A stretch of DNA of 64,000 bases from positions 62,001 to 126,000 of the forward strand of contig CAVSPO010000013.1 in assembly GCA_963730005.1 (NCBI GenBank), written 5' to 3'. The notes under the pieces are model-generated. The model was not told the origin of the DNA. It worked only from the letters and a program-made list of their open reading frames with translations, and did no database searches. Positions 42,001-51,999 of this stretch are shown in pieces. Source of the DNA: CAVSPO01 sp963730005 (GTDB taxonomy: Bacteria > Actinomycetota > Actinomycetes > Propionibacteriales > Propionibacteriaceae). Within the stretch, counting starts at the first letter, position 1; each line of letters starts with the position of its first letter. Position numbers and translations under genes: made by a program.

Positions 42001-42027
42001 TTTGCACTCTCTGGTGTCGAGTGCTAA
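42001..42027 (+). promoter_or_regulatory. CIRCE operator 1 upstream of groEL
   Basis: TTTGCACTC, nine bases, GAGTGCTAA: the HrcA-binding CIRCE element (TTAGCACTC-N9-GAGTGCTAA) with one mismatch. Confidence 0.9.
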
Positions 42028-42034
42028 GAATGGT

Positions 42035-42061
42035 TTAGCACTCCGCAGTCGGGAGTGCCAC
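42035..42061 (+). promoter_or_regulatory. CIRCE operator 2 upstream of groEL
   Basis: TTAGCACTC, nine bases, GAGTGCCAC: a second CIRCE with two mismatches in the right arm, seven bases after the first. The stretch 42062-42213 before the start codon shows only the leader and RBS. Confidence 0.85.
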
Positions 42062-42213
42062 CGTTGCACCATGGTGAGGCCGGTTTACGGTCGTCCGTCG
42101 CGGGCACCGTGCGTGTGATGTCACTGCCGCAGTCTGTTGGCTGTGGTGAACGAACGCAGACACCAAAGTTTGGGGCCCTGAGCCCCTGATAGCCGGAGGT
42201 TTCCCGGAACACC

Positions 42214-43830
<1,617 letters not shown>

Positions 43831-43866
43831 TCGTGCCGGCTCCTTGAGTCGTACCGAATCACACCA

Positions 43867-43902
43867 CGACAGGGGCGGTGCCTACGGGCACCGCCCCTGT
43901 CG
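43867..43902 (+). terminator. groEL terminator
   Basis: Perfect 16-bp stem CGACAGGGGCGGTGCC / GGCACCGCCCCTGTCG with a TACG loop (43867-43882, 43887-43902). Confidence 0.8.
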
Positions 43903-43961
43903 TCGTCTGCTGATGGGTGTGGCGTCGCGGGGCCCACTGGCCCAGCCCTGACAATGGCGGT

Positions 43962-44687
43962 GTGAGTGCACTGCTGGAAGTGGTCGTGCTGCACGAGGCG
44001 GACGCCGCCCGGGCCGAGGAGGGCGGCGCGGATCGCGTCATGCTCTCGGGCGAACTTGTTGGCGACGGGCGTTCCCCCGAGCCGGGGTTGGTGGCGCGGG
44101 TGCGCCAGGCGACCTCCGTCCAGCTGCGAACCCTGGTGCGGTTGCGTGATGGTTTCAGCACCGATGGTGGTGAGGTCGTGCGGCTGCGTGGGTTGATTGC
44201 CAGCCATCTGGACGCGGGAGCTGACGGCGTCGTGCTCGGGTTCCTCAACGGCCTGTCGCTACCGGACTGTGAGGTGGTGCACCGGCTGGTGGATGACGGC
44301 CGCTTCCCCTACACGTTCGACCACGCCATCGACCGCTGCCTCTCGCAGGACGACGCCTGGGCCGAGCTGCTCACGCTGCCCCGGCTCGACCAGGTGCTCA
44401 CCGCCGGGTCAACCCGCGGGGTCGCGCACGGCCTGGACGAGCTGGTGGCCCGAGCCGGCAGCGACCAGCGGATGGCACGACTGATCATGGCCGGCGGCGG
44501 GCTCAGCAGCGAGCACGTGCCGTGGCTGATCCGTGCCGGCGTGCGAGCTTTCCAGATCGGCCCGCAGGCCCGTCCCCAGGGCTCCATCAGGGCCCAGGTG
44601 GACGCGCCGCTGGTGCACTCCTGGCGACGCCTGCTCGACGACACCACAGCTCATGTGAGCCGGGGGGCGCCTGCGGCCCCCCTCTGA
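43962..44687 (+). CDS. cutC: CutC family protein
   Basis: 241 residues, a TIM-barrel of the CutC family originally linked to copper homeostasis, though the biochemical role is unsettled. Visible blocks are EVVVLHEADAARAEEGGADRVMLSGEL, given here in its two halves, LDAGADGVVLGFL, FDHAIDRC (usual HRAFD region altered), VLTAGSTRGVAHGLDELV and IMAGGGLSSEHV. The start is GTG at 43962, six bases after GACAAT. The C-terminal codons run through a G-rich hairpin and the first copy of a 16-bp direct repeat. Confidence 0.85.
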   Translation: MSALLEVVVLHEADAARAEEGGADRVMLSGELVGDGRSPEPGLVARVRQATSVQLRTLVRLRDGFSTDGGEVVRLRGLIASHLDAGADGVVLGFLNGLSLPDCEVVHRLVDDGRFPYTFDHAIDRCLSQDDAWAELLTLPRLDQVLTAGSTRGVAHGLDELVARAGSDQRMARLIMAGGGLSSEHVPWLIRAGVRAFQIGPQARPQGSIRAQVDAPLVHSWRRLLDDTTAHVSRGAPAAPL

Positions 44688-44760
44688 CCCCCAGCTGCCC
44701 TCGCGCGCTCCAGTCGCTTCGCTCCTTGCGCTCGGGGGCGTGGCAGAGCCGGGGGGCGCC

Positions 44761-44766
44761 TAGAGT
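44761..44766 (+). promoter_or_regulatory. -10 box TAGAGT, leaderless NUDIX gene
   Basis: TAGAGT, seven bases, then the ATG at 44774. Confidence 0.5.
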
Positions 44767-44773
44767 GCAGCTC

Positions 44774-45322
44774 ATGTCCTTTCGGCTGCGCAGCGGAATG
44801 GTCGTCCCGCCGGAACAGAGACCCTGGCGGCATCGGCAGACTGCCCGCGTGGTGGTGCGGGCCGGCGGCGCCGTGCTGTTGCTGCACGACACCGACCCTG
44901 GCGTCCCCGGCTCGGGTTGGTGGGTGACGCCGGGCGGCGGCGTCGAGCCCACCGAGAGCCCGCGTCAGGCGGCGGCCCGTGAGCTGGCGGAGGAGACCGG
45001 ATTGCTACTGGACGAGGACCAGCTGCTGGGGCCCATTGCGCACCGGGTGGTGATCCACGGCTACTCCGACCAGGTGCTCGTGGCCGACGAGACCTTTTTC
45101 GCCGTGGACGTCGAGCTCTTCGAGCCCAGCTCGGCTGGTTTCACCGAATCCGAGAGAAGCCGGATCGGCGAACATCGTTGGCTGACCATGGCGGACGCGC
45201 GCTCCGCCACCGTCTGGCCCGGGGTGCTGCCACTGCTGTTCGCCGCTGACGGTTCCCGGTTGCTGGAGCTGGGCCGGATGGAGGAGTCGGTCGTCCCGGT
45301 GACCGATTCTTGCCCACGCTGA
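44774..45322 (+). CDS. NUDIX hydrolase
   Basis: 182 residues. The Nudix box is GGGVEPTESPRQ followed by AARELAEETGLLL, with its REL-EETG catalytic core intact. N-terminal strands ARVVVRAGGAVLLLHDTDPG and the WWVTPGG turn are typical of the branch acting on nucleoside diphosphate derivatives. The substrate is unknown. Its stop is directly next to the convergent stop of the XPB gene (zero bases between). Confidence 0.9.
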   Translation: MSFRLRSGMVVPPEQRPWRHRQTARVVVRAGGAVLLLHDTDPGVPGSGWWVTPGGGVEPTESPRQAAARELAEETGLLLDEDQLLGPIAHRVVIHGYSDQVLVADETFFAVDVELFEPSSAGFTESERSRIGEHRWLTMADARSATVWPGVLPLLFAADGSRLLELGRMEESVVPVTDSCPR

Positions 45323-46996
45323 TCAACGGGGCCGGTCAGTCGGCCGCTCCGGGGCCTCGTCCGCTATCTGCTCGGCGTCGATGATCCGGTAGGAGTAGCC
45401 CTGTTCGGTCAGGAAACGCTGCCGGTGCTGGGCGAAATCGGCGTCGGCCGTCTCGGCGGCCACCACCGCGTAGAAGTGCGCCGTGCGACCGTCCTTGGGA
45501 CGCAGCAGCCGCCCCAGTCGCTGGGCCTCCTCCTGCCGGCTGCCGAAGGTGCCGGACACCTGGATGGCCACCCGGGCAGCGGGCAGGTCGATCGAGAAGT
45601 TCGCCACCTTGCTGACCACCAACAGGTCGATCTCGCCGGTGCGGAACTGGCGGTAGAGCCGTTCGCGCTCACCCTGGGCGGTGTCGCCGGTGATCAGGGG
45701 GCAGCCGAGTCTGGTGGCGAGCTCTTCCAGCTGGTCGAGGTATTGACCGATGACCAGCGTCGGCAGGCCGCGCACCTGCTCGACCAGCTCGATCACCGCG
45801 TCACGCTTGCTCTCCGAGCTGGCTGCCAGCCGGTAACGCACGTCGTGGTCTGCGGTGGCGTAGCTCATCCGTTCGTCCGGTGTCAGTGTGACGCGCACCT
45901 CGACACAATCGGCCGGGGCGATCCAGCCCTCGGCCTCGATACGGCGCCACGGCGCGTCGTAGCGTTTCGGGCCGATCAGGCTGAACACGTCGGCCTCGTG
46001 GCCGTCCTCGCGAACCAGGGTGGCGGTGAGCCCCAGCCGGCGTCGCGCCTGCAGGTCGGCGGTCATCCGGAAGACCGGGGCGGGCAGCAGGTGCACCTCG
46101 TCGTAGATGACGAGCCCCCAGTCGCGGGCGCTGAACAGCTCAAGGTTGGAGTGGACACCGCGACGCTTGGTGGTGAGCACCTGGTAGGTGGCGATGGTCA
46201 CTGGCCGGATCTGCTTGCGGGAGCCGGAGTATTCGCCGATCTCGTCGGGGGTCAGGCAGGTGCGGGCCAGCAGCTCGTCGCGCCACTGCCTGGCGGCGAT
46301 CGTGTTGGTGCACAGGATCAGCGTGGTGGCCTGGGCCATGCTCATTGCCGCCGCCCCGACGAGGGTCTTGCCGGCACCACACGGCAACACCACAACGCCC
46401 GAGCCGCCGCGCCAGAACGCCTCGGCGGCCTCCTGCTGGTAGTCGCGCAGCGCCCAGCCGTCCTCGTTGAGCTTGATCGGGTGGGCCTCGCCGTCGACGT
46501 AGCCCGCGGTGTCCTCGGCCGGCCAGCCGAGCTTCAGCAGCACCTGTTTGAGCTGGCCCCGTTCGCTGGGATGAACCAGCACCATGGTGGGGTCAATCTG
46601 CTCGCCAAGCAGGTGTTTCACCTTGTCGGAACGCATCACTTCGTGCAACACCGACGCCTCGCTGCTGGCCAGCACCAGTCCGTGTGCCGGGTCCTTGTCG
46701 ATGTGCAGTCGGCCGTAGCGTCCCATGGTGTCGGCCACGTCGATCAGCAGGCTGCTGGGCACCGGGTAACGGCTCCAGGTCAGCAGCGCGTGCACCACTT
46801 GTTCGGCGTCGTGCCCTGCCGCCCGGGCGTTCCACAGCCCCAGGGGCGTCAGCCGGTAGGTGTGCACATGCTCGGGCGCACGCTCCAGCTCCGCGAACGG
46901 TGCAATGGCGGCGCGGCACGCGTCGGCGTCCGGGTGATCCACCTCGAGCAGCAAGGTGCGGTCACTCTGCACGATCAGGGGTCCTGGAGTGGTCAT
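45323..46996 (-). CDS. XPB/Rad25-type DNA repair helicase
   Basis: 557 residues, the length of bacterial XPB proteins. An N-terminal domain (1-170) precedes the helicase core: ALRDYQQEAAEAFWRGG, Walker A LPCGAGKTLVG, Walker B VIYDEVHLLP, and motif VI EEAQRLGRLLRP. It is a 3'-5' DNA helicase; in mycobacteria the homologue is linked with nucleotide excision repair. It is followed upstream on the same strand by a Helicase_C_3 protein, the standard actinobacterial pair. GACACT lies seven bases before the ATG. Confidence 0.93.
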   Translation of the reverse strand: MTTPGPLIVQSDRTLLLEVDHPDADACRAAIAPFAELERAPEHVHTYRLTPLGLWNARAAGHDAEQVVHALLTWSRYPVPSSLLIDVADTMGRYGRLHIDKDPAHGLVLASSEASVLHEVMRSDKVKHLLGEQIDPTMVLVHPSERGQLKQVLLKLGWPAEDTAGYVDGEAHPIKLNEDGWALRDYQQEAAEAFWRGGSGVVVLPCGAGKTLVGAAAMSMAQATTLILCTNTIAARQWRDELLARTCLTPDEIGEYSGSRKQIRPVTIATYQVLTTKRRGVHSNLELFSARDWGLVIYDEVHLLPAPVFRMTADLQARRRLGLTATLVREDGHEADVFSLIGPKRYDAPWRRIEAEGWIAPADCVEVRVTLTPDERMSYATADHDVRYRLAASSESKRDAVIELVEQVRGLPTLVIGQYLDQLEELATRLGCPLITGDTAQGERERLYRQFRTGEIDLLVVSKVANFSIDLPAARVAIQVSGTFGSRQEEAQRLGRLLRPKDGRTAHFYAVVAAETADADFAQHRQRFLTEQGYSYRIIDAEQIADEAPERPTDRPR

Positions 46997-47054
46997 CCCA
47001 CCCAGTGTCCTCCCTGAGGCAAAGGGGACTGCGCGCCGGAGATGTGGCGCAGGC

Positions 47055-49190
47055 TCAGTCGGCGGGGCGGATCGCAAGGATCCGTCGGGTGGGGACGGCG
47101 AAGCGTCCGGCGGCGCGCTTGACCAGGGTGGCGACTCCGGCGCCGACGGACAGCACCCGCACCAGCACCTGTTCGGGGACGCCGTCGCTGTTGACGTAGT
47201 CGAGGGTCCACCAGTCATCGGTGCGGCTGGCTGCCACCAGCTTGGGCAGCAGCTGTGCGAGCACGTCGGAGTCCTGGGCTGCCTCGGACCTGGCGATCAG
47301 GCTCTTGGCGGTCGCGCGTGGCTCCGGCAGAGGTTGGCGGGCCGGCGACGGGGCCAGCGGGGCGCGTCTGGCCGGGGGAGTGGTGTAGCGCAGGCCGTGC
47401 TGGTCCTGCGCCACTGGGGCGAATCCCAGGGAACGCAGGAATTCGACCAGTTCATCAGGCTCGGCGGCCGAGCCCAACACCCCGGGCCCCAGCCGGCGCA
47501 GGGCGTACCCGGACGCCTGCGGATGGCGCAGGATGACCTCCATGGTGCTCGCGTCGTCGACCATCACCACGGAGGCGGTGGCGACCACCTGCAGCTGCCC
47601 GTGTTGGGCGGCCACGTCGTCGATCAACCTCAGCACCGGGTCGGGAATGCGCATCGGTGAGTGCGTTCGCAGCCAGCCCTTGATGGCGTCAGCGGTCCAA
47701 CCGGCGTCCAGACCCCGGCGGATCGCGTTGGCACTGAAGCGGAACACGCCGGCTGCACCGTGGGACACCCGATCGGCAAGCAGTGTCATGGTCTGGGCCG
47801 TCGCGCGGTCCAGTGGGCCTGTCGCGACTGCCGTCAGGTCGCTCTGGACAAGCAGTTCGCTACCGGACGGCGCGAAGCCCGGGTCCTGGTCGGCCGTCAA
47901 CAGCCGGGTGCTGCGTCCGAAGGCCAGCAGGCCCAACCAGCTGGCTTCCTGGGTGAGCTGATCGGCGCGCATGGCCAGGTCGAGGCGGGCCCACCCCGGG
48001 TGCCGCCACGCCAGCCGGTTGGCCAGGGCCATGGCTGTGACGTCCTGCCCGGGCTCGGCGGTGCCCAGCTCGCGCAGCGTGGCGCGTCGCAACGCTGCGA
48101 GCAGCGCCTGCCCGGTGTCGTCGTCGCCGGTGCCGCGTGGTGGTGGTGTCTGCCAGGCAGCCACCAGCTGCTGCCATCGTGTCCAGGGACCCTGGTCCAG
48201 CCACTGGTCGTAGCCGGTGGTGGCCAGCCAGACGTCCTGGGCCACCAGCAGCCGGGCTGCTTGCGCCACCTCGAGCAGACAGCGCGCCAGAGCCTCGCCG
48301 CCCACCAGGTTTCCCAGCACGGTCAGCTCGCGTTTGGGCATGCCGCCGTTGGCCAGCGACTTGGGGCCACGGTCGGCCACGGCGTCCACCAGAGCCTCCA
48401 GGTGGCTGACGAACTCCTGGGCGCTCCCGATGGCCGCCCGGTCGACCAGCTCCACCCCAAGACCGGACCCGGTGCGCGGCGAGGGGGGTGGCTGCCAGCC
48501 GGGCACCACCTCAGGCACCGCGTCGGCGAAGAAACGGGCTTGTCGCAGCGCCAGACTCACTTCGCGCGGCAGGATCACGGCGTCGCTGCCGGTGGGCCTG
48601 AGCAGGCCCCAGGCCAGCAGCTGATCGAGGGGGCTGTCCGCGTCGTCGCGACTCACCGAGCGCTCGGCATTCCTGACCGCTCCGGTGGGCGGGCCCCAGA
48701 CGAGCCGCTCAAGCACGGTGCGTCCGGCGTCGCCGACAGCGCTCAGCGCTTCCTGGATCGCGGCGTCGTCCAGCGGAACGACGGATTCCGGCGCCAGACC
48801 GGCAGGGTGGGGGCCGAAGGCCGCCCGCGCCGCGTGGGTCAGGTGGGCAGCGGCATCGCCGGCGTCGTCGTCGATCCACACCAGAGCACGGACGGACAAC
48901 TCGTCCAGGCCGCGCCGCACCGCCTCGGTGCTGGTGCTCAGGGCATCCGCGAGCGTGGCAGGGGGCACGCCGTCGGGAAGGGCGGCCAGCAGGTTCGCGA
49001 CGCGCAGCGCCCAGGCGTCCAGGCCCTCCAGGGCGCGCTGGGTGCTGGGCCGGCTGGAAGCCCGCTCAGTCAGGTCCTTCAGGTCAAGTGGCGGGGGCAC
49101 AGTGAGGTCGGGCCTCAGTTGGAGAAGCCTGGTCAGTGCGGATTCGTCCAGTGACCGGATGCTGTCGGCCAGCGATCGGCGGGTGCTCAC
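47055..49190 (-). CDS. helicase-associated protein with Helicase_C_3 (XPB/Ssl2-like C-terminal) domain
   Basis: 711 residues. It is large, mostly helical and Ala/Leu-rich. A winged-helix-like region (TLADALSTSTEAVRRGLDEL) lies near residue 70, and the C-terminal third has the Helicase_C_3 pattern with LLVQSDLTAVATGPLD, VFRFSANAIRRGLDAGW, and LRRLGPGVLGSAAE. It has no Walker motifs. The conserved neighbourhood with XPB suggests a partner or regulator of that helicase. The GTG start overlaps the stop of the upstream membrane protein gene by four bases. Confidence 0.82.
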   Translation of the reverse strand: MSTRRSLADSIRSLDESALTRLLQLRPDLTVPPPLDLKDLTERASSRPSTQRALEGLDAWALRVANLLAALPDGVPPATLADALSTSTEAVRRGLDELSVRALVWIDDDAGDAAAHLTHAARAAFGPHPAGLAPESVVPLDDAAIQEALSAVGDAGRTVLERLVWGPPTGAVRNAERSVSRDDADSPLDQLLAWGLLRPTGSDAVILPREVSLALRQARFFADAVPEVVPGWQPPPSPRTGSGLGVELVDRAAIGSAQEFVSHLEALVDAVADRGPKSLANGGMPKRELTVLGNLVGGEALARCLLEVAQAARLLVAQDVWLATTGYDQWLDQGPWTRWQQLVAAWQTPPPRGTGDDDTGQALLAALRRATLRELGTAEPGQDVTAMALANRLAWRHPGWARLDLAMRADQLTQEASWLGLLAFGRSTRLLTADQDPGFAPSGSELLVQSDLTAVATGPLDRATAQTMTLLADRVSHGAAGVFRFSANAIRRGLDAGWTADAIKGWLRTHSPMRIPDPVLRLIDDVAAQHGQLQVVATASVVMVDDASTMEVILRHPQASGYALRRLGPGVLGSAAEPDELVEFLRSLGFAPVAQDQHGLRYTTPPARRAPLAPSPARQPLPEPRATAKSLIARSEAAQDSDVLAQLLPKLVAASRTDDWWTLDYVNSDGVPEQVLVRVLSVGAGVATLVKRAAGRFAVPTRRILAIRPAD

Positions 49191-50131
49191 TGGTCAGGGT
49201 GCCGCATCGGACGACGGGTCCGGACCAGGGTGCCGACGGGCAGTGCCACGAGCAGCAACAGGCAACCCCAGCGCGACCAGAGTTGGGCGTCGGGGTACGG
49301 GGTGTAGGAGCCGTTGAGCGTCATCAGGGCGGTCAACGCCACCACGGCGACGACCACCAGCCGGAAGAGCCACCGGATCCACCCCTGCGGCACGCGGGCC
49401 TGGGTGCTGAACAGCCAGGCACAGACCAGCAGCGTCGGCGCCAGCGGTTCCAGCAGCGCCCCCGCGGTGAGACAGGCGAGCATCGGCCAGCCGAGTGCGT
49501 TGAGCAGCTGGCCGAAGTAGCCGAGACTCAGCGGGGTGGCGGGCAGCGGAGCCCACTGTGTCGTGGGTCCGGGCATGCCGGTGGAGGCCTGCCAGCGTTG
49601 CGACGGTGGCGCGCCCGCCGGTGCTGCTTGGCCTGGTGGGCCGCTCTCGACCAGGGCTCGTTGCGCGACGTGCCGTTCGGCCGCCTGTTGCAGGGGCAGA
49701 GTCGGGCTGCGCCGGGCTGGGAGTGCGCCAGGCCCGGCGGGTTCACCACTGGGGGGAGGGAATGCGCCCGGGGCTCCAGGCTGTCCCACGAAGGACGGGG
49801 ACGGATCGTCGTTGGCAGTTCCCCAACCAGAACCGGGCAGGTTGCGCGACGCGGTGCTGAACGGCTGGGTGGGGTCGAAGGGCTCCTCGACCACATGGTG
49901 GCGGGCTTCGAAGGGCTCGCGCGGGTTGCGCGGCAGGTGCGCGGCCGGCTGCAGCCCCGCCAGGTCGGGGCCCCGGTGTGCCGGCGGCTCGAAGGTGGCA
50001 GGTGGCGACAGGGGGACCGGGTCGACGACCGTGGCCGCCACCGCGGTGCGCAACGGTTCGACGCGCGGCGTCGCGAAGCCTGCGGGTGCCTCCCGGGGGG
50101 CGTACTCAGACCCGTCCTGCCAACCTGCCAT
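49187..50131 (-). CDS. proline-rich membrane protein at the head of the XPB operon
   Basis: 314 residues. About 185 residues rich in Pro, Ala, Gly and Gln, likely disordered and cytoplasmic, precede four membrane helices (from SLGYFGQLLNALGWPMLACL to CLLLLVALPVGTLV). No known domain was recognised. A TAGACT box seven bases before the ATG makes this the probable first gene of a leaderless three-gene operon: it overlaps the helicase-associated gene by four bases, and XPB follows 58 bases later. Confidence 0.7.
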   Translation of the reverse strand: MAGWQDGSEYAPREAPAGFATPRVEPLRTAVAATVVDPVPLSPPATFEPPAHRGPDLAGLQPAAHLPRNPREPFEARHHVVEEPFDPTQPFSTASRNLPGSGWGTANDDPSPSFVGQPGAPGAFPPPSGEPAGPGALPARRSPTLPLQQAAERHVAQRALVESGPPGQAAPAGAPPSQRWQASTGMPGPTTQWAPLPATPLSLGYFGQLLNALGWPMLACLTAGALLEPLAPTLLVCAWLFSTQARVPQGWIRWLFRLVVVAVVALTALMTLNGSYTPYPDAQLWSRWGCLLLLVALPVGTLVRTRRPMRHPDQ

Positions 50132-50138
50132 GAGTTTC

Positions 50139-50144
50139 AGTCTA
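50139..50144 (-). promoter_or_regulatory. -10 box TAGACT, leaderless membrane-protein/XPB operon
   Basis: On the minus strand TAGACT, seven bases (GAAACTC), then the ATG at 50131. Confidence 0.55.
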
Positions 50145-50278
50145 GATGGCGGGCGGACATCCACTCGGGCTGGCACCTGTCTGACGGGGCTACTAGGCTT
50201 GCCAAACCGGGAGGATTCCGCGTCCCAGTGGAGAGCCGGCCAGAGTCGTCCCCGCCCTACCCGAGGAAAGAGGTCACA

Positions 50279-50662
50279 GTGCCAAGCGGCAAGGTGCGTT
50301 TTTACGACGCAGAGAAGGGCTTCGGCTTCATCGCCAAGGATGATGGCGGTGACGTCTACGTACGCTCCAGTGTGTTGCCAGCTGGGGTCACGTCGCTCAA
50401 GCCCGGTCAGCGCGTCGAGTTCGGAGTCATTGAGGGGCGTCGTGGTGAGCAGGCGTTGTCCGTCGAGCTGGTGGAGCCGCCGGTTTCGCTGTCCAAGGCC
50501 GCACGCAAGAAGCCTGAGCAGCTGGCGGTTGTCTTCGAGGACCTGATCAAACTGATGGATCAGCTGGCAGGCTCCTACCGGCGCGGACGGCACCCGGACG
50601 CGAAGCAGTCCGCCAAACTGGCGGGCATGTTGCGCGCCGTGGCCGACGAGCTGGAACTGTGA
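50279..50662 (+). CDS. cold-shock domain protein with C-terminal helical extension (CspB type)
   Basis: 127 residues, twice the size of a classical Csp. The OB-fold (1-65) has RNP1 as EKGFGFIA; RNP2 reads DVYVRS instead of the usual DVFVH. The extension has a charged helix (AVVFEDLIKLMDQLAGSYRRG) and a basic end. The same long form with DVYVR occurs in mycobacterial CspB. It should bind single-stranded nucleic acid. It starts with GTG behind GAGGAAAGAGG and overlaps the DUF3027 gene by four bases. Confidence 0.9.
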   Translation: MPSGKVRFYDAEKGFGFIAKDDGGDVYVRSSVLPAGVTSLKPGQRVEFGVIEGRRGEQALSVELVEPPVSLSKAARKKPEQLAVVFEDLIKLMDQLAGSYRRGRHPDAKQSAKLAGMLRAVADELEL

Positions 50663-51630
50663 CCGGCGAACACGACGTGACTGTGGGGGAAAACGCTGCC
50701 AGTGCAGCCCAGACGGCCCAGCCAGAAGGAGATTCCATGGCGCGAACGGTGTGGCCCGAGCAGAGCGAAGGCGCCTTTGAAACGGTGGGCGCCCAGCCTC
50801 AGGAAGCGGCCGGGCGCTCGACGTTCGTCGGGCCCCCGGTGGCCTCCGGCCAGCCCGCGAGGCGACGTCCGGCCAAACTGGACGAGCTGGTCGCTGGCGC
50901 TGTCGACGAGGCACGGGCGGCCGCTGAGGAGACCGCGAGCGACTTCGGCGTCGGCGAGCACCTGGGTGTGGTCAACGAGGGCGAACGCGTCGTCACCCAC
51001 CTGTTTGAGTGTGAACATCCGGGCTACCCCGGTTGGCGATGGGCCGTCACCCTGGTGCGGGCCTCCCGGGCCCGTCGCGCCACCGTCAGCGAGGTGAGCC
51101 TGGTGCCCGGGGACGGCTCACTACTGGCTCCGGCCTGGGTGCCTTGGCGCGACCGAATCCTGGCTGGCGATGTCGCCCCCGGGACGCTGCTGCCGACCGC
51201 TGACAACGATCCTCGCCTGGAGCCCGGCTACACCGGTGGCGAGCTGGCTGCTGACCAGGATCCCGCCGAGTGGGTTCAGACCCGTGCCCTGGTGGCCGAG
51301 CTCGGTCTGGGGCGGGAACGGGTGCTGTCGCAAACCGGTCGCTCCGAAACTGCCGAGCGCTGGATGGCGGGGGAGTCTGGCCCCGGCGACCAGTCGTCCA
51401 AGCTGGCGCCGGCCAGCTGCCTGTCCTGCGCCTACTTCGTGCGGCTGGCCGGCCAGCTGGGGGGCCTGTTCGGTGCTTGCACCAACCAGTACTCGCCCTT
51501 CGACGCCCGGGTGGTCAGCTACCACCACGGCTGCGGTGGGCATTCCGACGTCGTCGCGGACGAGCGCGGCGTCGAGTTGCCCGAGCCGGTGTTCGACACG
51601 ATCACCGTTGACGGGCTGCTGTTCGACTGA
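50659..51630 (+). CDS. DUF3027 protein
   Basis: 323 residues. The core from residue 75 (LDELVAGAVDEARAAAEE, FECEHPGYPGWRWAVTLVR, LLAPAWVPWRDRI) and the C-terminal Cys-bearing part (CLSCAYFVRLAGQLGGLFGAC, HHGCGGHSD) match DUF3027 of actinobacteria, whose role is unknown; the four Cys and His could bind a metal. The GTG overlaps the cold-shock stop, giving translational coupling; an internal ATG at 50737 with GGAGA upstream is an alternative start. As recalled, mycobacteria keep DUF3027 next to serC. Confidence 0.85.
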   Translation: MTGEHDVTVGENAASAAQTAQPEGDSMARTVWPEQSEGAFETVGAQPQEAAGRSTFVGPPVASGQPARRRPAKLDELVAGAVDEARAAAEETASDFGVGEHLGVVNEGERVVTHLFECEHPGYPGWRWAVTLVRASRARRATVSEVSLVPGDGSLLAPAWVPWRDRILAGDVAPGTLLPTADNDPRLEPGYTGGELAADQDPAEWVQTRALVAELGLGRERVLSQTGRSETAERWMAGESGPGDQSSKLAPASCLSCAYFVRLAGQLGGLFGACTNQYSPFDARVVSYHHGCGGHSDVVADERGVELPEPVFDTITVDGLLFD

Positions 51631-51649
51631 TTTTCGTCGGGCGGTGGCG

Positions 51650-51913
51650 TCAGCCCTCGGCACGCTTGCTGGCCGGGGGCCGGCGCCACCGACAGTAGCC
51701 CCAGCCGGTCAGCCCGATCCCCACCCCAGTGGCGCAGGCCCACAGCGCTGTGCGTCCAGGGCCAGACCAGGAGTCGGGGCCGGCCCAGACCACGACCAGG
51801 GCCACGGCGAACAGCAGCGTGCCGACCAGGAAAGCGCGGACTCCGTCATCGGAAACCGGCGCCACCGGAACCTGCCCTATTCGGAGGCGCTTGTTGACGG
51901 AATCACGCTGCAT
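51650..51913 (-). CDS. DUF2530 small membrane protein
   Basis: 87 residues. Two membrane helices (AFLVGTLLFAVALVVVW and ALWACATGVGIGLTGWGY) are followed by a short basic tail (RRPPASKRA). This is the DUF2530 pattern of actinobacteria, with unknown function. The message is probably leaderless (TACGAT, six bases, ATG). It is divergent from the purine permease gene with 86 bases between start codons and a -10 box for each side. Confidence 0.82.
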   Translation of the reverse strand: MQRDSVNKRLRIGQVPVAPVSDDGVRAFLVGTLLFAVALVVVWAGPDSWSGPGRTALWACATGVGIGLTGWGYCRWRRPPASKRAEG

Positions 51914-51919
51914 AGCGCC

Positions 51920-51925
51920 ATCGTA
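51920..51925 (-). promoter_or_regulatory. -10 box TACGAT, leaderless DUF2530 gene
   Basis: On the minus strand TACGAT, six bases (GGCGCT), then the ATG at 51913. Confidence 0.5.
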
Positions 51926-51987
51926 GGCCCGGACTCGTCCGTACCAGCCACCGTGGACACAGTGCACCGTGGGGCTCGCGGCAAAAT

Positions 51988-51993
51988 TAGGAT
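51988..51993 (+). promoter_or_regulatory. -10 box TAGGAT, leaderless purine permease gene
   Basis: TAGGAT, six bases (GCGGTC), then the ATG at 52000. Confidence 0.55.
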
Positions 51994-51999
51994 GCGGTC

